Shown here: one piece after another, positions 33,521 to 39,814 of the stretch
Numbering within the stretch: the stretch's first letter is position 1
Layout of the letters: every line of letters starts with the position of its first letter
DNA from: an uncultured Bacteroides sp.
GTDB lineage: Bacteria > Bacteroidota > Bacteroidia > Bacteroidales > Bacteroidaceae
Direction of reading: 5' to 3'
NCBI GenBank assembly: GCA_949289345.1
Contig: CASENS010000063.1
Location: forward strand, 1-39,814
Length of the DNA stretch: 39,814 nucleotides
The notes under the pieces: model-generated
What the model was told of the DNA's origin: nothing
Seen by the model: the letters and a program-made list of their open reading frames with translations, nothing else
The model's database searches: none
Program-made: the position numbers and the translations under genes

Positions 33521-34621
33521 ATGAAAAAAAATCTTATTTCTATAGTATTATTAATTATAGCGAGCAGTCTATATGCGCAACAGTTTTCTGACAAATTAAG
33601 AAAAGCTGACATTGCTAAAGTTTGTAATGCAGTCGTTAATTGGCAGATCAAACATCAAGAAGAAGTGAAACACCATCCATTAGATTGGACAAATGGAGCC
33701 TTGTATCGTGGAATGACAGAATGGGGTAAAGTATCCGGGAATGAGCAATGTTATGATTTTGTGCAGCAAATTGGAGAAAAATACAATTGGAACATGTGGA
33801 ATCGGGTATATCATGCCGATGATATTTGTGTAGGACAGGCTTTTATTGAAATATATCGCAAACTTGGAGACAAACGTATATTACAACCTGTCATGGAACG
33901 TGCTTTTTATGTTGCTCATCATCCTTCTAAAGCACCATTGTTGAAAACAGACGCTATCGGAACATCAGAACGTTGGTCTTGGGCAGACGCCTTATTCATG
34001 GCCCCTCCTGTATATGCTGCATTGTATACACTAACCGGAGATAGCATTTATTTAGACTATATGGATAGTGAATATAAGGAATGTGTAGATTCATTATTTG
34101 ATAAAGAGTATTCCTTATTTTATAGAGATAATAAACGAATACCTTTACGAGAAAAGAATGGAGCTAAACAATTTTGGGGACGCGGTAATGGATGGGTATT
34201 TGCCGGACTTCCGTTAATTATAGATAATCTTCCTACGGATTGCGAATCCCGTAACTATTACATCCGTTTATTCATAAAAATGGCGGATGCTGTTCGTAAA
34301 ACACAATGTGAAGATGGGGCTTGGCGCGCAAGTTTATTGGATCCAGATTCTTATGAGATGCCGGAAAACAGTTGTTCAGCATTCATGTGTTATGGCATAG
34401 CTTGGGGAATAAGGAATGGATATTTAGCAAATAGAACTTATAAAAAAGTTCTAAGCAAAGCTTGGAAATCATTGGTAAATGCTGTACATACTGATGGAAA
34501 ATTGGGGTATATACAGCCTGTTGGCGCCGCTCCCAAAGCGGCCGGATACGATGCTACGGATGTTTATGGTGTTGGAGCTTTCTTATTGGCTGGAAGCGAG
34601 ATATATAAAGGGATTAAATAG
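33521..34621 (+). CDS. GH105-type unsaturated uronyl hydrolase
   Basis: A 366-residue exported (alpha/alpha)6-barrel enzyme; the signal peptide ends at about residue 20 (LYAQ). GH105 enzymes remove the 4,5-unsaturated uronic acid left at the end of an oligosaccharide by a polysaccharide lyase. Seen motifs are HADD (98-101), WSWADALFMAPP (152-163, with D156 the likely catalytic Asp), FWGRGNGW (218-225) and the C-terminal AAPKAAGYDATDVYGVGAFLLAG. The length is normal. The enzyme implies that a lyase acts in the same pathway, but no known lyase family is visible in the locus. GH88 is the nearest alternative; the FWGRGNGW motif favours GH105. Confidence 0.88.
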   Translation: MKKNLISIVLLIIASSLYAQQFSDKLRKADIAKVCNAVVNWQIKHQEEVKHHPLDWTNGALYRGMTEWGKVSGNEQCYDFVQQIGEKYNWNMWNRVYHADDICVGQAFIEIYRKLGDKRILQPVMERAFYVAHHPSKAPLLKTDAIGTSERWSWADALFMAPPVYAALYTLTGDSIYLDYMDSEYKECVDSLFDKEYSLFYRDNKRIPLREKNGAKQFWGRGNGWVFAGLPLIIDNLPTDCESRNYYIRLFIKMADAVRKTQCEDGAWRASLLDPDSYEMPENSCSAFMCYGIAWGIRNGYLANRTYKKVLSKAWKSLVNAVHTDGKLGYIQPVGAAPKAAGYDATDVYGVGAFLLAGSEIYKGIK

Positions 34622-34674
34622 ATTGGTTGATTTGTTGTCCAAATTCAACTAACATTCAGCAAAATCCTTTTCTC

Positions 34675-34745
34675 ATTGTTTGAAATAAGCAGTTTCATAA
34701 TCTGAAATTTTATTTTGGGGAATGGAACAACTTATTTCAAACAAT
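34675..34745. repeat. 15-bp inverted repeat inside the polysaccharide locus
   Basis: ATTGTTTGAAATAAG (34675-34689) returns inverted at 34731-34745 with a 41-base loop. It sits in the 200-base gap between the GH105 and the first DUF2264 gene, the only long gap in this otherwise tight operon. It could be an RNA processing or attenuation site, or a small inserted palindromic element. No T run follows on the plus strand. Confidence 0.7.
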
Positions 34746-34827
34746 AAGGCAGATTGCTTGCTGTCCGTGAATAGCTTTTCAACAGCCTCGTGTATGTAAA
34801 GATGAATATTATGATAATTCTTTGGAT

Positions 34828-36066
34828 ATGAAACATATATTTGTAGATAAATTGGCAATCTGTGTCTTACTGTTGTTCATTTTTATAAAATCAACAGAAG
34901 CACAAAATAATGTATGTTCTGATAATCGCAAGTATTGGGTTAATACCTTGGTTAAGATAGCCCATCCTGTCTTATTTAATTTAAGTCATGACCAATTGAG
35001 AGAAATGATCCCCATAGGGCGTTCGTCATCTGCGAAAAAAAGCGATAGGGAATTTATAACCCACATGGAATCCGTTGGACGAACCATTGCAGGAATAGCG
35101 CCTTGGTTGGAATTAGGACCAGACCAGACTGATGAAGGGAAATTGCGAGCAAAATATATTGAGATGACTTGTAAGGCTTTGGCTGTCTCAGTCGACCCCT
35201 CATCTAATGATTATTTTGACAGTACAGAAACCAGACAAATTTTAGTGAATAGCGCGTTCTTAATACAAGGCTTATTGAACGCCCCTACTCAATTATGGGA
35301 AAATTTAGACACAATGACTCAACAGCGTTTATTGGCACAATGGAAATCCACGAGATTAATGAAACCGGGAAATAACAATTGGTTACTGTTTTCTGCAATG
35401 GTCGAATGTGGATTGAAATATTTTGGAGGGGAATGGAATTTTGAAATCGTGAAAAAAGCGATATCTTCCCATGAAAATTGGTATAAAGGCGACGGTATTT
35501 ATGGAGATGGCCCGAACTTCCATTTAGACTATTACAATAGCTATGTAATTCATCCAATGTTACTTCAAGTATTGAAAATTGTGGTACAATATGACGCTTC
35601 ATATTCTAATATATTGGATCAAGAATGGAAACGTTTGATGAGGTATGCGGAAATTCAAGAACGTATGATTGCTCCGGATGGAAGCTATCCTGTTTTGGGA
35701 CGTTCTGTAACTTATCGTTCTGCGGCTTTCCAAGTATTGGGAGCATGCGCCTTGTTTCACAAGTTACCATCCAGTTTAAAAGAGGGACAAGTTCGAAATG
35801 CCATAACTGCTGTTCTTAAACGTTTGTTTGAGCAACCAGGGACATTTGACGAACAAGGATGGCTGACGATAGGAGTATGCGGCGAACAACCTGAATTAGG
35901 AGATGTATATTTATCTACTCCTTGTGTTTATCTTTGCACATTAGGCTTTTTACCTTTAGGATTATCGCCTAATGACAAATTTTGGACAGACCCTTCTGCT
36001 CCATGGACAAGTGTAAAAGCCTTCTCTGGAGACAATTTTAATATTGACAAATTTATTAAACAATAA
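34828..36066 (+). CDS. DUF2264-family secreted protein (first), possible GH154-type glucuronidase
   Basis: A 412-residue exported protein; the signal peptide ends near STEAQ (about 26). It matches the DUF2264 pattern: RKYWVNTLVKIAHPVLFNL (about 33-51), ESVGRTIAGIAPWLELGP (about 88-105), NNWLLFSAMVE (about 186-196), YKGDGIYGDGPNFHLDYYNSYVIHPM (about 219-244), RMIAPDGSYPVLGRS and FQVLGA. As I recall, this domain overlaps with CAZy family GH154, which includes bacterial beta-glucuronidases; that link is from memory. The fold is expected to be an alpha/alpha barrel. I chose ATG 34828 over the TTG two codons earlier. The next gene is a paralogue. Confidence 0.85.
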   Translation: MKHIFVDKLAICVLLLFIFIKSTEAQNNVCSDNRKYWVNTLVKIAHPVLFNLSHDQLREMIPIGRSSSAKKSDREFITHMESVGRTIAGIAPWLELGPDQTDEGKLRAKYIEMTCKALAVSVDPSSNDYFDSTETRQILVNSAFLIQGLLNAPTQLWENLDTMTQQRLLAQWKSTRLMKPGNNNWLLFSAMVECGLKYFGGEWNFEIVKKAISSHENWYKGDGIYGDGPNFHLDYYNSYVIHPMLLQVLKIVVQYDASYSNILDQEWKRLMRYAEIQERMIAPDGSYPVLGRSVTYRSAAFQVLGACALFHKLPSSLKEGQVRNAITAVLKRLFEQPGTFDEQGWLTIGVCGEQPELGDVYLSTPCVYLCTLGFLPLGLSPNDKFWTDPSAPWTSVKAFSGDNFNIDKFIKQ

Positions 36067-36070
36067 AGCC

Positions 36071-37294
36071 ATGAAAAGAATCATATTTGTTTGCTCGATT
36101 TTATTATTAAGTATCTGCTGTAACGCAAAAGAAACTTTAGGATTTGAAGACCGGAAATATTGGATAGAAACGATGATTAAAATAGCCGATCCTGTCCTAT
36201 TAAATATGAGTAAAGGTGAACTAAAAAAAAATATGCCTGTAGAAACCAAATCAGGAGTAGTTAATCCACCCAATGCCCGTACGACCCATTTAGAAGCTTT
36301 AGGGCGTTTATTTGTGGGGATAGCTCCATGGCTTGAGCTTGGTCCCGATACAACAAAAGAAGGTAAATTACGGGAAAAATATATTCAATTAATGATTTCT
36401 TCCATTGATAATGGCTTTAATCCAAAGTCCCCAGATTTTCTAAATTTCGAGAAAACAAGGCAACCATTGGTAGATGCCGCTTTTTTCTGTCAAGGCCTAT
36501 TGCGTGCTCCCAAACAAATCTGGGGAAACCTTTCAACTTTCACACGTCAAAATATAATAAATGCATTGCAAAAAATCCGTAAAATAAAGCCCATAGAAAG
36601 CAATTGGTTACTTTTTTCAGCAATGGTAGAAAGCACTTTACTAGAACTTACGGGAGAGTGTAACATGCAACCGATCAATTATGCTATTATGCGCTTCAAA
36701 GAATGGTACAAAGGCGATGGTTGGTACGGCGATGGTGTAAATTTGCATATGGATTATTACAATAGTTATGTTATCCACCCTATGCTTATGGATGTATTAT
36801 CAATCATGCAAAAACATGAAAAAGGCGAAAGCGAGTTTTACCAATTAGAAAAAAAACGTTTCACAAGGTATGCAGAACAACAAGAAAGAATGATTTCTCC
36901 CGACGGAGCCTATCCAGTTATAGGACGTTCCATTACCTATCGTTTCGGAGCATTTCATGTATTATCTCAAGCCGCATTGTTAGAAATGTTACCACCTTCT
37001 GTTACTCAAGCTCAAGTAAGATCAGCCTTAACCGCTGTAATTAAAAAGCACATGAGTGTCGAAGGTAACTTTGACGAAAAAGGATGGCTTAAATTAGGCT
37101 TTGCAGGACATCAACCGGAAATTGCAGAAAGATATATATCGACAGGTAGTCTATACTTATGCATGACAGTTTTTACCGCATTAGGACTTCCTTCCAATCA
37201 TCCTTTTTGGAATTCTCCATATGAAGAATGGACTGGGAAAAAAATTTGGTCAGGTAATAAAAATGTAAAACTGGATAAAGCCATAAAGCCATGA
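36071..37294 (+). CDS. DUF2264-family secreted protein (second), paralogue of the first
   Basis: A 407-residue exported protein (signal peptide about 1-19, MKRIIFVCSILLLSICCNA). It shares the whole length with the upstream gene: DRKYWIETMIKIADPVLLNM, EALGRLFVGIAPWLELGP, SNWLLFSAMVE, YKGDGWYGDGVNLHMDYYNSYVIHPM and RMISPDGAYPVIGRS. A tandem duplication is the simplest origin, but the copies have diverged much, so they may act on different linkages. I chose ATG 36071, 4 bases after the upstream stop, because it gives a clean signal peptide. The stop overlaps the next start by 4 bases. Confidence 0.85.
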   Translation: MKRIIFVCSILLLSICCNAKETLGFEDRKYWIETMIKIADPVLLNMSKGELKKNMPVETKSGVVNPPNARTTHLEALGRLFVGIAPWLELGPDTTKEGKLREKYIQLMISSIDNGFNPKSPDFLNFEKTRQPLVDAAFFCQGLLRAPKQIWGNLSTFTRQNIINALQKIRKIKPIESNWLLFSAMVESTLLELTGECNMQPINYAIMRFKEWYKGDGWYGDGVNLHMDYYNSYVIHPMLMDVLSIMQKHEKGESEFYQLEKKRFTRYAEQQERMISPDGAYPVIGRSITYRFGAFHVLSQAALLEMLPPSVTQAQVRSALTAVIKKHMSVEGNFDEKGWLKLGFAGHQPEIAERYISTGSLYLCMTVFTALGLPSNHPFWNSPYEEWTGKKIWSGNKNVKLDKAIKP

Positions 37295-39264
37295 AACCAT
37301 CTATTATCCAAAATATCATTATTTTTATAATCAGTAGCATTTCTATAAATATACATGCCACTACCAAAAGAGTTATGGCAAATATTTTACCAATAGAACA
37401 ATGTCTAAGGCATGAAAACAATCAAATTGGCAACTTAGTTGCCAATTTTCTAAAAAATCAAAGTAAAATAAATAATTTCACTCCATCCGGAATCGACAAT
37501 AACGAATATTTAAGACAGATTGAACGACAAATCAAAGTATTTTACAATTATCAAGACACCGTTAGTGGAGCAATTATAGACCCAGTATATAAGATAGAAT
37601 GGCAATATTCTACTCCTTGTTATGCTTTATCAGTAGGTTTATTAGCACAAACAGGATTTATAAAGAATACAGACATAATTACAAGTGGGATAAAAGCTTT
37701 GGATTGCTCTGTTAATGAAATGTATGAAAACAAATGTGCTCACCATCACGGTGAATTTTTCATCCAACCTATCATGCTAGCATTAGATCTCTATGAGAAT
37801 ATAGTCCCTCCCAAGCAGATTGATATATGGTTAGAAAAGATTAAAACAGTAGACCCATATTTATTATATAAAGATAACTTGAAACGGAAAAAGTATTGCT
37901 ATAATCATAATGTCGTAGCCTTATCAGGAGAGTATTTGCGCTATAAAAGAAATGTCTGTAAGGATAAAGAATTCCTTGATATACACCTAAAACATCAACA
38001 ACAATATTTTTCATGTTTTGGGCTTTACATTGACAATAGAACCAATCCTCCAATGGCATATGATGAGTTCACGAGACAATTTTTAGCTTCTATATTAGTA
38101 GAAGGATACAAAGGAAAATATTTTAATTTTTATGCCAAGAAATTACAATTAGGAGCCTGGACCTCTCTATTTATGCAATCTCCATTTGGAGAAATACCAA
38201 CAGGAGGAAGAAGCGCTCAGCACATTTGGAACGAAGCCGCCGCTGCCGTAACTTATGAAATTTATGCCTCACAATATGCATTTCAAGGAGAAATGGAAAA
38301 AGCCGGAACCTTCAAGCGTGCCGCACATTTGGCATTAAAAAGTATCAGTCGTTGGGAACGTGAAGACGGGAGTGGCTTTATTGTCAAAAATAGATTTCCT
38401 ATTGAAGCGATGCATGGCTATGAAAGTTATTCAGCACAATCCCAATATAATTTATTAGCATGTTGGTTAATGTGTGTAGCTTATTTATATGCCGACAATT
38501 CCATTCATGAATATCCTGCTCCAGCTGATATAGGCGGATATGTATTAATAATGAAAGATGTTTTTCACAAAGTTTTTGCGAATTCTTGCGGTAACTATAT
38601 CGAATATGAACTAAGTGGAGATCCACGGTATAATTCAACAGGATTAATTCGATTACACCTAAAAAACTCTAATCCACAACTAGGCCCATCAGATGGCATT
38701 CCACATAAATGGGATAATAAAAAAAAGAAAGATTTAGGAGGAGAATTATATTCCGTTGGACCAGCATGGTTCGATACTAACGGACAAGAACACCGATTAG
38801 CCGAATATACCAATATCATATATCCGGATTCCAATCTTTACTCCGCTTACAAATCTTTTCAAAAGCCCCAAATTCAAACAAAAATCATAAAGCAATCACC
38901 ACAAGAAGTCCAATTCAAGATTATTTACAATGGGAATTTTAATAACGTAACCCAAATATCACAATGTATTTCTATAGACAAAAGTGGGATTTCCATATGT
39001 GATAGCCTTAAAGGAGATATTCAAAGATTAAGAATTTATTATCCAATGCTAATAGATGACGGAATGGAAAAAACAAAAATTGATATAAAAAAACATCGAA
39101 TGATATTACAAAATCGAGATGGAGGTATTTGTTTTCAGGCCGTCAATCCTTCTGCATTCATAAAAAGAAAAAATAAGAAATTTTATTATCGAAATGGATA
39201 TGCCGATGTCGCCTATTTTGATTCCAATAAGAACATTGCCAAATATAAAATAACGACTTATTAG
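37291..39264 (+). CDS. Secreted protein of unrecognised family, candidate polysaccharide lyase
   Basis: 657 residues with an N-terminal signal peptide (about 1-23, IIIFIISSISINIHA). I do not recognise the family. The first 440 residues look mainly helical, with repeated aromatic and Leu patterns as in alpha/alpha toroids. The last 200 residues look beta-rich (YIEYELSG, GLIRLHLK, EVQFKIIYNGNF). Toroid plus beta-sandwich is the layout of several lyase families, such as PL8, PL12 and PL17. Conserved-looking polar clusters are HHHGEF (151-156), YNHN (204-207), MAYDEFTRQ (255-263) and GGRSAQHIWNE (305-315). It is translationally coupled to the DUF2264 gene and is the last gene of the locus. It is the AT-richest gene here. 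Confidence 0.6.
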   Translation: MKPSIIQNIIIFIISSISINIHATTKRVMANILPIEQCLRHENNQIGNLVANFLKNQSKINNFTPSGIDNNEYLRQIERQIKVFYNYQDTVSGAIIDPVYKIEWQYSTPCYALSVGLLAQTGFIKNTDIITSGIKALDCSVNEMYENKCAHHHGEFFIQPIMLALDLYENIVPPKQIDIWLEKIKTVDPYLLYKDNLKRKKYCYNHNVVALSGEYLRYKRNVCKDKEFLDIHLKHQQQYFSCFGLYIDNRTNPPMAYDEFTRQFLASILVEGYKGKYFNFYAKKLQLGAWTSLFMQSPFGEIPTGGRSAQHIWNEAAAAVTYEIYASQYAFQGEMEKAGTFKRAAHLALKSISRWEREDGSGFIVKNRFPIEAMHGYESYSAQSQYNLLACWLMCVAYLYADNSIHEYPAPADIGGYVLIMKDVFHKVFANSCGNYIEYELSGDPRYNSTGLIRLHLKNSNPQLGPSDGIPHKWDNKKKKDLGGELYSVGPAWFDTNGQEHRLAEYTNIIYPDSNLYSAYKSFQKPQIQTKIIKQSPQEVQFKIIYNGNFNNVTQISQCISIDKSGISICDSLKGDIQRLRIYYPMLIDDGMEKTKIDIKKHRMILQNRDGGICFQAVNPSAFIKRKNKKFYYRNGYADVAYFDSNKNIAKYKITTY

Positions 39265-39360
39265 TAGTCTTTATCAAAAAAACAGGATACGAAAAATATC
39301 AAGGCATGCTGTTATAGTATTTAAATTGAACGATACACTGTGTTTTTGTAAATATCAATT

Positions 39361-39557
39361 GGCTATAGTTAAACCCAAATCGGTCATTAGAAATTTTTGC
39401 GAGCAAAATGTAAGACAGTACCTTTATTATGGTCCAAATTTACATTGCGCACCTTAATTATTGCCATAATTATGACGTATTTCACGCAAAATGAAAGCCC
39501 GATTTTCTAATGACCGATTTGGGTTAAATTTTTACAGAGCAAAATTTAACTATAGCC
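39361..39557. repeat. MITE-like palindromic element
   Basis: Outer 13-bp inverted ends GGCTATAGTTAAA (39361-39373) and TTTAACTATAGCC (39545-39557) enclose inner 22-bp inverted arms (39372-39393 and 39504-39525). The arms include AACCCAAATCGGTCATTAG. Inside these, a further smaller pair is seen (AAATGTAA/TTTACATT). No protein is encoded. The nested perfect palindromes in about 200 bases suggest a non-autonomous mobile element or the scar of nested insertions. Confidence 0.65.
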
Positions 39558-39615
39558 TTTGTCAGTTACAAAGTAAGCAGTAAGCAGTCAAAAAAAGGCT
39601 ATTAATTGAAATAAG

Positions 39616-39623
39616 TACCTTCG
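39616..39623 (+). promoter_or_regulatory. -7-like box of the insertion sequence gene
   Basis: TACCTTCG, one base off TAnnTTTG, 23 bases before the transposase accessory gene start. Confidence 0.35.
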
Positions 39624-39646
39624 CTGCCAACCAAATTTATAGAATT

Positions 39647-39814
39647 ATGTACAGCAGTGAAGATCTTGAAAGGTTTTACTTTCAGTACCAGACCGAGGCT
39701 TTGCCCCGAGGAGAATCTCTCCAAACGTTTTGTTTAAAGAACAAAGTCCCTTATAACATTTTCCAGAAATGGTTTAAGGATACCCGCAAAAAAGTAGTTG
39801 AAGTTCAGGTTGCC
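39647..39814 (+). CDS. IS66-family accessory protein (TnpA-like), partial
   Basis: 56 codons are visible up to the window end. MYSSEDLERFYFQYQTEA and the following FCLKNKVPYNIFQKWFKDTRKKV match the small first protein of Bacteroidota IS66 elements, which carries a helix-turn-helix-like segment (about 27-45). The rest, with TnpB and the main transposase, should lie beyond the window. Confidence 0.8.
   Translation, partial: MYSSEDLERFYFQYQTEALPRGESLQTFCLKNKVPYNIFQKWFKDTRKKVVEVQVA

Larger units (their letters stand above)
39573..39814 (+). mobile_element. Left end of an IS66-type insertion sequence (cut by window end)
   Basis: GTAAGCAGTAAGCAGTC at 39573 resembles the GTAAGCG-type ends of IS66-family elements. 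The first gene of the element begins 74 bases on. The 8 bases before it (GTTACAAA, 39565-39572) could be one copy of the 8-bp target duplication, but the other end is outside the window. Confidence 0.6.

Noticed and set aside
34673-34858. Small minus-strand gene in the locus gap
   Set aside because: It lies over the 15-bp inverted repeat and has no motif; the structure explains the sequence better.

Overview
The window looks like the chromosome of a gut Bacteroidales species, of the Bacteroides/Phocaeicola type. The evidence is two SusC/SusD pairs, an ECF sigma/FecR pair, promoters of the Bacteroidota form (TTTG, about 20 bases, then TAnnTTTG) in front of many genes, and the general gene content. 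Most of the middle is housekeeping DNA. Two accessory polysaccharide-uptake loci lie at the ends, and a GC-rich efflux operon sits in the middle.

Left part (1-6744): a 5'-truncated and frameshifted susD copy on the minus strand, then a noncoding stretch with a 22-bp tandem repeat, then an intact susC/susD pair with no regulator or enzyme beside it. The pseudogene and its terminator are an inverted copy of the 3' end of the intact susD and its terminator. A 630-bp gene-poor stretch with GC-rich hairpins follows.

Middle (7375-26194): a minus-strand operon encodes a split 5'-nucleotidase (C-domain lipoprotein, then metallophosphatase) and a NagZ-type GH3 fused to a serine beta-lactamase-like domain. 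Next come a GNAT acetyltransferase, an MFS transporter plus O6-alkylguanine-DNA methyltransferase pair, ribosomal protein L19 and a ROK sugar kinase. The efflux operon (ABC ATPase, two MacB/FtsX-type permeases, HlyD-type adaptor, TolC-type channel) is clearly GC-richer than its surroundings. The whole space between its second permease and the adaptor is filled by sixteen 24-bp repeats. A CvfB-like S1-domain protein, malate dehydrogenase, tRNA-Phe, tRNA-Pro, a small unknown protein and a YqeY-like protein follow.

Right part (26364-39264): an inducible polysaccharide utilisation locus. An ECF sigma factor, a FecR anti-sigma factor and a SusC with an N-terminal STN domain form the sensing circuit. 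SusD, a GH105 unsaturated-uronyl hydrolase, two tandem DUF2264 proteins and a secreted 657-residue protein of unrecognised family follow. A GH105 needs a lyase to make its substrate and no known lyase is visible, so the 657-residue protein is the best candidate for an undescribed lyase. A promoter and terminator on the minus strand between fecR and susC predict a short antisense RNA, as known for DonS-type RNAs of Bacteroides. The sigma promoter carries 22-bp phased repeats that resemble those at 1181-1283. The window ends in a MITE-like palindromic element and the left end of an IS66-type insertion sequence.

All function calls come from reading motifs by eye; no database search was possible.
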